Of a stretch of 50,015 nt of DNA, positions 1-8,442 are shown piece by piece. The position numbers and the translations under genes were made by a program. Position 1 is the stretch's first letter, and each line of letters begins with the position of its first letter. The notes beneath the pieces are model-generated. The model saw only the letters and a program-made list of their open reading frames with translations, had not been told where the DNA came from and did not search any database. The stretch is taken from contig JAKAEE010000020.1 in the NCBI GenBank assembly GCA_021820065.1, positions 1 through 50,015 of the forward strand, written 5' to 3'. Origin of the DNA: Bacteroidota bacterium (GTDB lineage: Bacteria > Bacteroidota > Ignavibacteria > Ignavibacteriales > Melioribacteraceae).

Positions 1-893
1 TTCAGCGCCTTTGTGTTATCCGCAACAAGAATTGCCGGGTCGCCTTTACGCCTTTCGGAAATTTTGAATTCTATTTTCTTACCCGTGATACTTTCTGCCG
101 TTTTAATTATTTCCATAACCGAATTTCCAGCACCGGTACCAAGATTAATTATTGTTGATTCATTGCCGCTCGATAAATGTTCAAGTGCTTTAACGTGCGC
201 GTTGCTCAGGTCATTTACATGAATATAATCGCGGATGCAAGTGCCGTCTGGTGTATTGTAATCATTTCCAAAGACAGAAACTTTTTCGCGTTTTCCACAT
301 ACAGCTTCAAGCACAATCGGAATTAAGTGAGGTTCGGGATTATGACTCTCGCCGATCTCGCCCGAATCATCAGTGCCAGCAGCATTAAAGTATCGCAGCG
401 AAACATATTTCATTCCGTACGCCGATTGGAAATCTTTCAGCATCATCTCGATCATCAACTTGGTATTTGCGTAAGGATTGATCGGGTTCGTCTGCGCTTC
501 TTCTGAAATCGGAACTTTACCCGGATTACCGTACACCGAACATGTGGACGAGAAGACAAAATATTTTACTTTGTTTTCGGAAGCAGCGCGAATCAAATTA
601 TAACTGCCCACTACATTGTTCTGGTAATAAAGCTCCGGATGCTCAACCGATTCTCCCACATAAGCAAAAGCTGCAAAATGAACCACCGCTTCCGGAGAAT
701 GTTTACGAATCACTTCTGAAATTTTTTCAGCATCACGGATATCAACATTTTTAAATTGAACGCCGTCCGGTATTGATTCTTGATGCCCGCGGGAAAGGTT
801 ATCGGCAACAATCACTTCATCATTGCTTTTCGACGCCATTCTTACAAAGTGAGAACCAATATATCCGGCTCCGCCGGTAACTAAAATTCGCAA
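1..893 (-). CDS. galE: UDP-glucose 4-epimerase (3' end outside window)
   Basis: This extended short-chain dehydrogenase interconverts UDP-glucose and UDP-galactose with bound NAD in the cytoplasm. Reading the minus strand from a TTG codon at 893-891 gives 297 residues in one open frame. The NAD-binding glycine motif GGAGYIG is at residues 7-13, the catalytic Ser/Thr lies in FSSTCSVYG near 116, and the YxxxK pair is Tyr141/Lys145 in NPYANTK. RYFNAAGTD and RDYIHVNDL are typical of GalE rather than of other NDP-sugar epimerases. Family members are about 325-330 residues, so roughly 30 residues are cut off at the window edge. No ATG lies near the N-terminus and the glycine motif starts seven residues in, so the TTG start is well supported. 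The family is certain; the exact sugar specificity is inferred. Confidence 0.93.
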   Translation of the reverse strand, partial: MRILVTGGAGYIGSHFVRMASKSNDEVIVADNLSRGHQESIPDGVQFKNVDIRDAEKISEVIRKHSPEAVVHFAAFAYVGESVEHPELYYQNNVVGSYNLIRAASENKVKYFVFSSTCSVYGNPGKVPISEEAQTNPINPYANTKLMIEMMLKDFQSAYGMKYVSLRYFNAAGTDDSGEIGESHNPEPHLIPIVLEAVCGKREKVSVFGNDYNTPDGTCIRDYIHVNDLSNAHVKALEHLSSGNESTIINLGTGAGNSVMEIIKTAESITGKKIEFKISERRKGDPAILVADNTKAL

Positions 894-976
894 GTAGTTT
901 CCGTTTTACTTTATGCCAAAATACAAAATATTTTTTTCTCGAAACTTAATTATTACTTGTGCGCAGTCTGAACGGA

Positions 977-1666
977 TTACGAAACATTCAAATACTGGTT
1001 CCAAATCTTGTACAGTTCGTACGTAGCTTTAACATCCTCGCCGCAGTAAATAGCAATATCTTTGATCCTTCCGGCTTTGTAAAGTTCCTTTACTTCCATT
1101 CCCGTTATGCCTTTTGATTTCGGCGATTCGATTCCGAATGAGTGACAATAAAAATCCAGATTGAATTTTTTTGTGATCCCGTAAAACGTGAACAGTTCCA
1201 GCAAATCAAGATGAAAATTAGTATCGAACCGGTTTCGCATTAGGTTTTTTGACGGCTTGATTTTGTTGATCGCCGAACGCATCATGATAAAAGGAATATC
1301 GAAATTGCGCCCGTTGAAGGAAATAACTTTTTCGGCTTCGTCAGCATATTTCCAAAAGTATCTCAGCATTTCCTGTTCGGTCAACGGTTTGTACTTTGTA
1401 ATTTTTTCTTCAGCTATCCATTCGTCGTTTGTTCCGCCTTCATAGAGCACCATAGATTTTTCTTTTTCGGTGTTCAGTAAACCGATGGCAACAATTTTCG
1501 CCGTGAATGGATAAAGACTCAAGTAACGTTTTTGCTCTTCAACTAATTCGTCTTTCCTTTGTTGGTCTTTTTCCTGTTCGGCGTGTCTTAGCAAGAATTC
1601 CTTCTGTGAATCTGCGAGAGAGTCAAGTTCAACACCAACAGTTTCGATGTCAAATACGAGGTTCAT
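977..1666 (-). CDS. Predicted 3'-5' exonuclease, PolB-like DEDDy type
   Basis: The protein has a ribonuclease H-like DEDDy exonuclease fold. In the 229-residue product the first acidic motif is FDIET (Asp6, Glu8), the second is ISFNGRNFDIPF with Asp123, and the third is YCGEDVKATYELY with Tyr207 and Asp211. This set matches the stand-alone 'predicted 3'-5' exonuclease related to the PolB exonuclease domain' family. No polymerase domain follows, so it may trim DNA or RNA ends in repair; the substrate is not deducible. The ATG at 1666 is preferred over an in-frame GTG at 1672, because a GGGG-containing purine stretch lies about 7 bases before the ATG and the beta strand with the first Asp starts at once. 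It stands alone between galE and the plus-strand acyltransferase. Confidence 0.8.
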   Translation of the reverse strand: MNLVFDIETVGVELDSLADSQKEFLLRHAEQEKDQQRKDELVEEQKRYLSLYPFTAKIVAIGLLNTEKEKSMVLYEGGTNDEWIAEEKITKYKPLTEQEMLRYFWKYADEAEKVISFNGRNFDIPFIMMRSAINKIKPSKNLMRNRFDTNFHLDLLELFTFYGITKKFNLDFYCHSFGIESPKSKGITGMEVKELYKAGRIKDIAIYCGEDVKATYELYKIWNQYLNVS

Positions 1667-1756
1667 TTGCACCCCATTGTTTGTTTTGCTAAAAACATAA
1701 TAAAATTCGGAATCAATATACAGTTAAAAAGAGGGAACGTTTTCAAATCGAGCATA

Positions 1757-1784
1757 TTGACTAAAAAATTTATTTCATTATTTT
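1757..1784 (+). promoter_or_regulatory. Candidate sigma-70-like promoter for the DUF1624 gene
   Basis: TTGACT at 1757-1762 is followed after 16 bases by TATTTT at 1779-1784, about 25 bases before the ATG at 1810. The match is to a generic -35/-10 pair. Group-specific promoters differ from this, so it is tentative. Confidence 0.3.
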
Positions 1785-1809
1785 AGCTTCGAACTAAAAG
1801 AGAGAAAGG

Positions 1810-2961
1810 ATGAATACAAAAAACCGGGCGTTATTCATTGACCTATTGCGCGGTCTCGCAATGCTTGTGATGGTTGAAGTTCATGTTACTAATGAATTGC
1901 TGGAACCGTCCATCAAAAGCCAGTCTTGGTTTTTCATCGTGAATTTTATAAACGGTTTGGTAGCTCCATCATTTCTATTTGTATCCGGACTTGTTTTTGT
2001 TTTATCTCTTCAGAAAGGGACCGACGATCTAAGAAAATTCGGCAAAACATTTTGGAAAAAACTTTCGCGGATTGGATTAATTCTTCTCGCCGGCTACTCG
2101 CTTCACACACCTTACTTCTCAGTTCAAAAATTGATGAATCATTGGACACCGGATATAATCAAGCAACTTTTCATGGTGGATATACTTCAATGTATCGGAA
2201 TAGGTTTGCTGGTTTTATTGTTTGCAAGAATAATTTTTACAAACGAAAAATCATTTTACATATTTATTACGGTTGTGTTGTTTTTCGTTGTGTCTTTCAG
2301 CTGGGTATTTTGGAAAATAGATTTCAACAACTTTCTACCAATTCCGTTGGCAAGTTATTTCAACACCATGAACGGCTCACTCTTTCCGGTATTCCCTTGG
2401 TTCAATTTTCTTTTTGCCGGCGCGCTCGTTTCCAAATTCTATATTGATGCACGAAACAAAAACGACGAAAAAAGCTTCATCCGAAAAATTACCATTGTCG
2501 GTATTGGCTTTTTAATCGTTGGCGATTTATTACTAAGAGTAGTTGTTCCCAAAAATTTAGAAATCATTCGACCTCATCCGGTATTTTTCTTCGAGCGATT
2601 GGGAGCCGTATTTGCCATACTAGGCGTGTGCTGGTATTATGTCCGTAACAAAGAGAATTATTCTTCTTTCATCCTGGATGCAAGTAGAGAATCATTGCTT
2701 GTCTATTGGCTGCATCTTCAAGTTATTTTTAGAAAATTTTTCGGCGGTAAGAGTCTGGTGGATATTTACGGCGGTCAGCTTAATATTTACTGGTGCATTT
2801 TGATTACGATCGCCATCTGCGTTCTGATGATTTATGCGGCAAAACTGTGGGGTTGGACAAAGGGTCATCATCCCAAAATTTCAAAAAAAATTGTGTATGG
2901 ATTTATTACAGCAGGCGTTGCGATTTTTGTAATCAATGGAATATTTCTGTTAGACCTTTAA
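1810..2961 (+). CDS. DUF1624 / heparan-alpha-glucosaminide N-acetyltransferase-like membrane acyltransferase
   Basis: This is a polytopic inner-membrane protein of 383 residues. The N-terminal helix 'RALFIDLLRGLAMLVMVEVH' is the signature of the DUF1624/HGSNAT catalytic family, which moves acetyl groups across the membrane onto extracytoplasmic sugars. Around ten hydrophobic segments follow, with the family's 'HP..FFFERLGAVFAILG' region near residue 255 and 'ESLLVYWLHLQVI' near 295. The start follows AGAGAAAGG closely. It is the only plus-strand gene in this part, and its 3' end overlaps the convergent thioesterase gene by 12 bases. The acceptor sugar is unknown. A YeiB-like relative is an alternative, but the first helix argues for DUF1624. 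Confidence 0.78.
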   Translation: MNTKNRALFIDLLRGLAMLVMVEVHVTNELLEPSIKSQSWFFIVNFINGLVAPSFLFVSGLVFVLSLQKGTDDLRKFGKTFWKKLSRIGLILLAGYSLHTPYFSVQKLMNHWTPDIIKQLFMVDILQCIGIGLLVLLFARIIFTNEKSFYIFITVVLFFVVSFSWVFWKIDFNNFLPIPLASYFNTMNGSLFPVFPWFNFLFAGALVSKFYIDARNKNDEKSFIRKITIVGIGFLIVGDLLLRVVVPKNLEIIRPHPVFFFERLGAVFAILGVCWYYVRNKENYSSFILDASRESLLVYWLHLQVIFRKFFGGKSLVDIYGGQLNIYWCILITIAICVLMIYAAKLWGWTKGHHPKISKKIVYGFITAGVAIFVINGIFLLDL

Positions 2962-3399
2962 GATCTTTACTTCGCTTTCGATTGATTTAACTGCATCGTA
3001 AAATTCTTCTGGAATCGGCATTGGTTTTTTGCTGTGCCTGTCGATGTGGACCATTACTCCGCTGCCCTTCGCAATGATTCTTCCTGTCTTAATGTTTTCA
3101 ACGATATGCCTCAGCCCGAAGCTGGTGTTTTTAATAAAATCGATTCGAGTGTAAACATTCAATTCGTCATGAAGAACCGATGGTTCTAAGTAGTCGCATT
3201 CATTATGCGCCATGATAACAAAAGAATTTCCGTCCAAAATTTCCGAAAGGCTCCGCTTAAATTTCAGATCATGAAGGTACTTGATTCTTGCATCTTCGAA
3301 GTACGTGAAGTAAACGGAATTGTTGCAGACACCAAGCATATCTACTTCGTGAAATTTTACTACTTCAACAATTTTATGTGAGAATTTCGATTTCTCCAT
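2950..3399 (-). CDS. Acyl-CoA thioesterase, 4-hydroxybenzoyl-CoA thioesterase/YbgC family
   Basis: A single hot-dog-fold domain of 149 residues that hydrolyses acyl-CoA thioesters. The family's catalytic stretch is visible as FHEVDMLGVCNNSVYFTYFEDAR at residues 17-37, where Asp20 occupies the position of the catalytic Asp and the 'NN..Y..YFE.AR' helix packs against the strand. Length and layout fit YbgC/FcbC relatives. The usual 'GHVNN' is 'GVCNN' here, so the His is replaced by Cys. The substrate cannot be read from sequence; an acyl-CoA housekeeping role is an inference. Its stop overlaps the convergent DUF1624 gene by 12 bases and it lies just downstream of ltaE. Confidence 0.8.
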   Translation of the reverse strand: MEKSKFSHKIVEVVKFHEVDMLGVCNNSVYFTYFEDARIKYLHDLKFKRSLSEILDGNSFVIMAHNECDYLEPSVLHDELNVYTRIDFIKNTSFGLRHIVENIKTGRIIAKGSGVMVHIDRHSKKPMPIPEEFYDAVKSIESEVKILKV

Positions 3400-3453
3400 T
3401 ACGGTTCCGGATTTATTTCAAAATTTATCTTCAATAATAATCTTACCAAAAAA

Positions 3454-4485
3454 CTACGCGACTACCTTCTCAATAATTTTTGCTGCATGATTGATTTCGT
3501 CAAACGAAACATCCATGTGGGTTACTGCTCTGATGATTCCGACCTTTCCTGTTCCCAGCATCAAACCGTGTTCAAGGCATTTTTTCAAAAAGTCTTCCAC
3601 ATTCATTTTGCCAACGGAGAACATTACAATATTTGTCTCAACACTCGCTAGATCAACTTGAATATTTTTTATTTCCGCAAGAGCATAAGCCAGTTTCTTT
3701 GCTTTTTCATGATCTTCTTTTAGTCTTCCGATGTTATTTTTTAAAGCGTACAAACCGGCTGCGGCGATGATTCCGACTTGTCTCATTCCTCCGCCCCAAG
3801 CTTTGCGTACGCGGTATGCGTCTTTAACAAAATCTTTTTTTCCGGCAATGATAGAACCAATCGGCGCACCCAATCCTTTGGAAAGACAGCACGAAACCGT
3901 GTCGAAGTGCGACGCATATTCCGAGGGCAAAATTCCGGTTTCAACAGAAGCGTTCCAAATTCTTGCACCGTCAAGATGGAAGTATAGATTGTGCTTCTTT
4001 GCAAGTCCGCTTAATGCTTTAATGTTTTCGATTGGATTGATTGTGCCGCCGGCACGGTTATGTGTATTCTCGACCTCAATTACTTTTGTGCGAGCCATGT
4101 AATATGCGCTTGAAGGTCTAATCAACGGTTCAACTTGTTCCGGTGTAAAGATTCCTTTAGTTCCTTCGATTAAACTCAATTGTATTCCGCTAAGTGCGGC
4201 GGGGGAACCGGATTCATACTGAAAAATGTGAGCGTCTTTTTCGCAAATAACTTCATCGCCGGGATTCGTTAAAACGTTCAACGAGATTTGGTTTCCCATT
4301 ACACCGCTCGGTACAAACAGTGCCGCTTCTTTGCCGAGCAATTCTGCCGCAAAAGATTCAAGTTCATTCGCGGTTGGGTCTTCCTTGTAAACATCGTCGC
4401 CGACTTCGGCTTCATACATTGCCTTGCGCATTCCTTCAGATGGCTTTGTTACAGTGTCGCTTCTAAGATCAATAAATTTTTTCAT
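3454..4485 (-). CDS. ltaE: Low-specificity L-threonine aldolase
   Basis: A PLP-dependent fold-type I enzyme that cleaves threonine or allo-threonine to glycine and acetaldehyde. The 343-residue product starts with the family hallmark IDLRSDTVTKPS. PLP-contacting LDGARIWNA begins near residue 171, and the Schiff-base lysine is Lys203 in SCCLSKGLGAPIGS. Length matches bacterial aldolases of 335-350 residues. It ends the overlapping chain that starts at era: its ATG shares an ATGA overlap with the lnt stop, which suggests translational coupling. A related beta-elimination activity cannot be excluded, but the motif set is that of threonine aldolase. Confidence 0.92.
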   Translation of the reverse strand: MKKFIDLRSDTVTKPSEGMRKAMYEAEVGDDVYKEDPTANELESFAAELLGKEAALFVPSGVMGNQISLNVLTNPGDEVICEKDAHIFQYESGSPAALSGIQLSLIEGTKGIFTPEQVEPLIRPSSAYYMARTKVIEVENTHNRAGGTINPIENIKALSGLAKKHNLYFHLDGARIWNASVETGILPSEYASHFDTVSCCLSKGLGAPIGSIIAGKKDFVKDAYRVRKAWGGGMRQVGIIAAAGLYALKNNIGRLKEDHEKAKKLAYALAEIKNIQVDLASVETNIVMFSVGKMNVEDFLKKCLEHGLMLGTGKVGIIRAVTHMDVSFDEINHAAKIIEKVVA

Positions 4486-6137
4486 GATTTTTTCTTTTTC
4501 CTAAATGGCAGTTTTTTGTAAATGAAAAATAAAACGGTTAAAACCGAAACAAAAGAAGCCAACAGTGGAAAGATGTAAGGATGTTGTGAATAGAAAGTAA
4601 GTCCATGTTGAATGCTTACGTCGCCGACAAGAAAATCCCGTGTGAATAATTTTGTTTCGGAAATTGTTCTTCCCAACGGATCAATTATGCAACTGATACC
4701 TCCGTTTGCCGCACGCACAACACTTTTCCGGTTTTCAACCGCTCTAAGTACGGAAATCTCTTTGTGCTGAAACGGTCCGCTTGAGTAACCGTACCAACTG
4801 TCGTTCGTTACAACTACAATTAAATCCGCGCCCTCCTCAACAAATCCGGCGACAAATTCCGGATAGATCGATTCGATGCAAACAACACCCGCAGCTTTGA
4901 GACGGAGACTATTCAGATCGTTAAAATCAAAAACCGTTTGCTGCGTTCCTACGTTCCAACTTGAAATGCCGACTTGCCATTTTATAAAATCTCCGAGGAA
5001 CGGAAGTTCTTCAACAAACGGAACGTGCTCACCGAACGGGACAAGTTTTATCTTACCATATTTCTGCACATTAAAATTGTGCGGCGAGAAAAGAAGTATC
5101 GAGTTGTAGGACGTGTACAAATAACCGTTGGGAGTTTTCTTAGCATCTTTGGGAGCTTCGGCTTTGTTGAAATAAAAATTTATGTCAGGCATCCCTGTCA
5201 TCAAAAAAATATTTTTTGAAGAAACAAAATTGCGAATCCGTGCTGCTTCAATATCATGATTGCCCGAAAGCAAATACACCGGCAAAGCTGATTCCGGCCA
5301 AATGATTAGTTTAGCGCCTTTATCAATTGCACGCTGCGATAAATCCAAATACAGATCCAATTGCTTATCTAGATTGCCATCTTGCCATTTATCCCACGGA
5401 TCGAGATTCGGCTGAATCAATCCGACCTTAACTTTTGTATCCGAAACTTTGAAACTGTCTTCACGGATAATACCGTAAGTGAGAACCAAAATTATTATGA
5501 CCAGCGATGTAATTCCAAAACTCCAATTTATTTTTTTCGTTGCAGCAATATCTTTCAGCGCGAGATAGAGCAGCAAGTTCACAAATAAAATTATCAGCGA
5601 TAGTCCGTACACGCCGACAATATCTGCAATTTGTATCATGTGATTTAGGTACGGCAGCGAATTACCGAGCGTTAACCATGGGAAACGCAGATCGGTTAAG
5701 CTGTAAAGGAACTCAAACGACACCCAGTAAAAAGGGAAAAGATAGAGCGCAATCTTCTTGCCGAAACTTTTTCTTGAAAAATAATAGAGGGTCGAGACGA
5801 TCAGATAAAACAACGGATTGAAAACCAGCAACGCTACACCGGAGATCATCAAAAATTTATCCGCTTCTTTGGTCCAACTTCCAATCCAATACAACGTAAT
5901 AATGTTGAAAAAGAAAAGTGTGAAATAAGTAAACCGGTTAATTGAAGCGAGCGTTTCTTTTTTTTCCAGCACAAAAAAATAAGGGATGAAAGCGAAGAAA
6001 ACCAAGAACGGTAACGGAATCGGCGGGTATGAAAGTCCCAGCATAATTCCACTTAATGCGCCGAGAACTAAATTTGTATTTCTTTCTTTTCTTTGTTCAG
6101 GCAGAAGCGGAATTTTATTTCGTTTCAAAAAGTTCAT
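4482..6137 (-). CDS. lnt: Apolipoprotein N-acyltransferase
   Basis: Lnt adds the third acyl chain to the N-terminal cysteine of diacylated lipoproteins at the periplasmic face of the inner membrane. The 551-residue protein has six or so transmembrane helices in residues 20-225, then a nitrilase-type catalytic domain, then a final helix near 525-545. The catalytic triad is visible as Glu282 (IIWPESALPVY), Lys364 (GKIKLVPFGEHVPF) and Cys420 (GVVCIESIYPEF). The length is slightly above the usual 500-540. The start overlaps the dedA stop by four bases (ATGA), and its own stop overlaps ltaE. Presence of Lnt supports a Gram-negative cell with triacylated lipoproteins. Confidence 0.94.
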   Translation of the reverse strand: MNFLKRNKIPLLPEQRKERNTNLVLGALSGIMLGLSYPPIPLPFLVFFAFIPYFFVLEKKETLASINRFTYFTLFFFNIITLYWIGSWTKEADKFLMISGVALLVFNPLFYLIVSTLYYFSRKSFGKKIALYLFPFYWVSFEFLYSLTDLRFPWLTLGNSLPYLNHMIQIADIVGVYGLSLIILFVNLLLYLALKDIAATKKINWSFGITSLVIIILVLTYGIIREDSFKVSDTKVKVGLIQPNLDPWDKWQDGNLDKQLDLYLDLSQRAIDKGAKLIIWPESALPVYLLSGNHDIEAARIRNFVSSKNIFLMTGMPDINFYFNKAEAPKDAKKTPNGYLYTSYNSILLFSPHNFNVQKYGKIKLVPFGEHVPFVEELPFLGDFIKWQVGISSWNVGTQQTVFDFNDLNSLRLKAAGVVCIESIYPEFVAGFVEEGADLIVVVTNDSWYGYSSGPFQHKEISVLRAVENRKSVVRAANGGISCIIDPLGRTISETKLFTRDFLVGDVSIQHGLTFYSQHPYIFPLLASFVSVLTVLFFIYKKLPFRKKKKS

Positions 6138-6742
6138 GCGGCTTTTCTTTTCTTCAGAAAATATCTAATCACAAATACAATGACGGCTAGACCCATCAAC
6201 AAAAAAACAACTTCAGAATACTTGGAGAGACAGTAATCGATCAATTCCAAATTCTTGCCGAGTTGGATACCTAGAAAAATCAGAAGCGCATTCCAGAAAA
6301 AAGAACTTACCGCTGCATAAACAAATGTTCTTGCCGGTTTCAACTTATGAACGCCCGAGAAGAAACTGACAACCGCGCGCGTGCCGGGCAAGAAACGATT
6401 GATCAGAATTAAATTGTATCCGTGTTTGTGAAAGAAGCGGTCCGCTTTTTCCAAAGATGCTTGAGTGATAAATTTCATTTTTCCGGAACGCACCAATTTA
6501 TCACCAAGAAACTCGCCGATAAAATACATTACTATAAATCCGATGGCGCTGCCGACACTGGTTAGAAGTAATATCGGGATAAATCCTATTGCAGATTTTG
6601 TGATCAACGTTGATCCAATCAGCACAACAAAATCGCTTGGCGACGGCGGGAAAATATTTTCGATGAAAGCAAAAAAGAAAATCACCACATAAATTAACGC
6701 GGGGTCTAAAGTGCTTATGTAGGAAATTATCTCTTGAAGCAT
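6134..6742 (-). CDS. DedA family membrane protein (SNARE-associated/VTT domain)
   Basis: A 202-residue inner-membrane protein of the DedA family. Recent work links this family to flipping of undecaprenyl phosphate or phospholipids. It has the family's re-entrant opening 'FFFAFIENIFPPSPSDFVVLIGS' at residues 19-41. The conserved cytoplasmic-side stretch 'GKMKFITQASLEKADRFFHKHGYNLILINRFLPGTRAVVSFFSG' follows, with the Arg in RFLPGTR, and two C-terminal helices close the protein. Its ATG overlaps the ispF stop by one base (TAATG) and its stop overlaps lnt by four. The exact lipid substrate is not deducible. Confidence 0.88.
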   Translation of the reverse strand: MLQEIISYISTLDPALIYVVIFFFAFIENIFPPSPSDFVVLIGSTLITKSAIGFIPILLLTSVGSAIGFIVMYFIGEFLGDKLVRSGKMKFITQASLEKADRFFHKHGYNLILINRFLPGTRAVVSFFSGVHKLKPARTFVYAAVSSFFWNALLIFLGIQLGKNLELIDYCLSKYSEVVFLLMGLAVIVFVIRYFLKKRKAA

Positions 6743-7233
6743 TATTTATCTTTTTTGGTGAGAAGAACAACTGAATAAGCGGCGCAACCTTCTTCACGTC
6801 CAACAAAACCTAAACCTTCGGACGTAGTTGCTTTGATTGATATTTGATCTTCGTATGTATTCAAAATCTTTGCAATCTCTGTTCTCATCTTGGGGATGAA
6901 CGGTGCAAGTTTCGGCTGCTCAAGTAAAACTGTTGCATCAATGTTCCCGATCTCGAAATTTCTTTCCCTCAGCAAATAATAAACTTCGTTGAGAAGTTTC
7001 TTGCTGTCGATGTCTTTGTACTTCAGGTCAGTGTTCGGGAAGTGTTGACCGATATCGCCGAGGGCAAGCGCGCCAAGAATTGCATCGCAAATGGCATGAA
7101 GAAGAACGTCGGCATCAGAATGACCGATCAAACCTTTTGCGTGAGGAACTTCCACGCCGCCGAGAATCAATTTACGATTCTCTGCAAATGCGTGAACATC
7201 GTAACCAAAACCAATTTTGAATTGTGCGCTCAA
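6742..7233 (-). CDS. ispF: 2-C-methyl-D-erythritol 2,4-cyclodiphosphate synthase
   Basis: IspF converts CDP-methylerythritol 2-phosphate to the cyclodiphosphate in the non-mevalonate isoprenoid pathway. The 163-residue product shows the zinc ligands Asp12 and His14 in GYDVHAF, the third ligand His46 in [14 protein letters not shown], and the C-terminal [13 protein letters not shown] motif. It begins with a TTG codon at 7233-7231 that overlaps the acyP stop as TTGA. There is no ATG before the catalytic DVH motif, so TTG is the only reasonable start and implies reading by coupled translation. IspD and the other MEP genes are not in the window. Confidence 0.95.
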   Translation of the reverse strand: MSAQFKIGFGYDVHAFAENRKLILGGVEVPHAKGLIGHSDADVLLHAICDAILGALALGDIGQHFPNTDLKYKDIDSKKLLNEVYYLLRERNFEIGNIDATVLLEQPKLAPFIPKMRTEIAKILNTYEDQISIKATTSEGLGFVGREEGCAAYSVVLLTKKDK

Positions 7234-7502
7234 TACCTTATCTCAAACCGTGTAAATTCATTTTTCGGCTCTTCCCATTTAACGGAAGCATTTCTTACAT
7301 CAGCGTAAGCCGGTCCAACTTTAATTATGTTGTACATTTCTTCAACGATAGCTTTTTCGCCTTCAACAACCGTGTAAACTTCCCCGCTTCGTAAATTTTT
7401 GGTGTAACCGTTTAGCCCAAGTCTCTCGGCGTTTCGCAAAACAAAATAACGAAACCCGACACCTTGAACCATCCCGTTAACTATAATTTCAGCGCGAACC
7501 AT
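7230..7502 (-). CDS. acyP: Acylphosphatase
   Basis: A small cytoplasmic enzyme hydrolysing carboxyl-phosphate bonds such as acetyl or carbamoyl phosphate. From ATG at 7502 it has 90 residues, the standard length. The phosphate-binding [11 protein letters not shown] loop is at residues 10-20 with catalytic Arg18, and the catalytic Asn36 is in [11 protein letters not shown]. The in-frame upstream extension to 7550 is rejected because it would add 16 residues that align with nothing and lie inside the transporter gene. The 5' end overlaps the eamA-type gene by 14 bases and the stop overlaps the ispF TTG start. Confidence 0.92.
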   Translation of the reverse strand: MVRAEIIVNGMVQGVGFRYFVLRNAERLGLNGYTKNLRSGEVYTVVEGEKAIVEEMYNIIKVGPAYADVRNASVKWEEPKNEFTRFEIRY

Positions 7503-8442
7503 TTTCTTTTTGATCTTTGCTAAAAATTGAATCGAACACTTCCGATGCAATCAAACCGAGAAAAATCAATGCGCCGCCTGTTAAACCAAAGTTACTGATT
7601 TTTTCGTTGAGTAAAAAGAATGCAAACATTGCCGCAAATATCGGCTCGAACGAATAAATGATTCCCGCTTTTGTTGGGCTAACCACCTTCTGAAATTTTG
7701 TTTGCAAACCCAGATTGAATAATGTTGCCAACAGTGAGGTGTAAAGCAGACCAAATAACAAATACTTTGTTAACGAAACATGAATACTTTCATATGAAAC
7801 GCCGGCAAAAACAAATGACGCGATAAAACTTAGCATTGAAACTGTTGCAAGCTGTGCAATTAAAATTGTCCAGAAATCATTCTTTGTGGAAATGATATCA
7901 ATATAAACGACATGTACAGCAAAAAACATTGCACAGATTAAAGTCATTCCGTCGCCAAAATTGAAATTGGCTCCGAGTTCGTTTAAGAAGTTTGTTATTG
8001 AACTGCCGCCGCTTGAAAGAAAAACTATTCCGATAAAAACCAAGATCGTACCGATCACGGCTCCTTTTGTCGGCATCCGTTTTTCAATTATCATCTGAAA
8101 GATTGGAACCATAACTACAAGCGAACCGGTAATAAAACCGGACTTTGTTGCCGATGTATTTTTCAGTCCGATGGTTTGTGTTGCGAATCCGAGAAAAAGA
8201 AGTAACCCCAAAAACATCCCCGGCAACACCGATTTTCTATCAATCTTATTTTTTCTAATCAACATGATTACGGTTAACACACCGGCAGCAATTGCAAATC
8301 TGAATGCAATAAAAAGCGTGGAAGAAATATCGTTAAGCGATTCCTTAACAATAACAAAGGTCGCACCCCAGATCAAGGTCATCAAAAGAAGCGCGCTCTC
8401 ACCAAAATATTTGCTGATCGTTTTCTGAGGAAGCTTATTCAT
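7489..8442 (-). CDS. EamA/DMT-superfamily transporter
   Basis: An inner-membrane drug/metabolite transporter of about 317 residues with ten predicted helices in two EamA repeats. The first opens with LLLMTLIWGATFVIVKESL (residues 15-33). The second includes KAGIIYSFEPIFAAMFAFFLLNEKI. Both carry the family's Trp-Gly and Glu-Pro features. The start is placed at the ATG at 8442, which overlaps the end of era by eight bases; an ATG at 8460 is a possible alternative adding six residues. The substrate is unknown. It sits in the era-to-ltaE chain, so it is probably co-transcribed with housekeeping genes. Confidence 0.85.
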   Translation of the reverse strand: MNKLPQKTISKYFGESALLLMTLIWGATFVIVKESLNDISSTLFIAFRFAIAAGVLTVIMLIRKNKIDRKSVLPGMFLGLLLFLGFATQTIGLKNTSATKSGFITGSLVVMVPIFQMIIEKRMPTKGAVIGTILVFIGIVFLSSGGSSITNFLNELGANFNFGDGMTLICAMFFAVHVVYIDIISTKNDFWTILIAQLATVSMLSFIASFVFAGVSYESIHVSLTKYLLFGLLYTSLLATLFNLGLQTKFQKVVSPTKAGIIYSFEPIFAAMFAFFLLNEKISNFGLTGGALIFLGLIASEVFDSIFSKDQKENGSR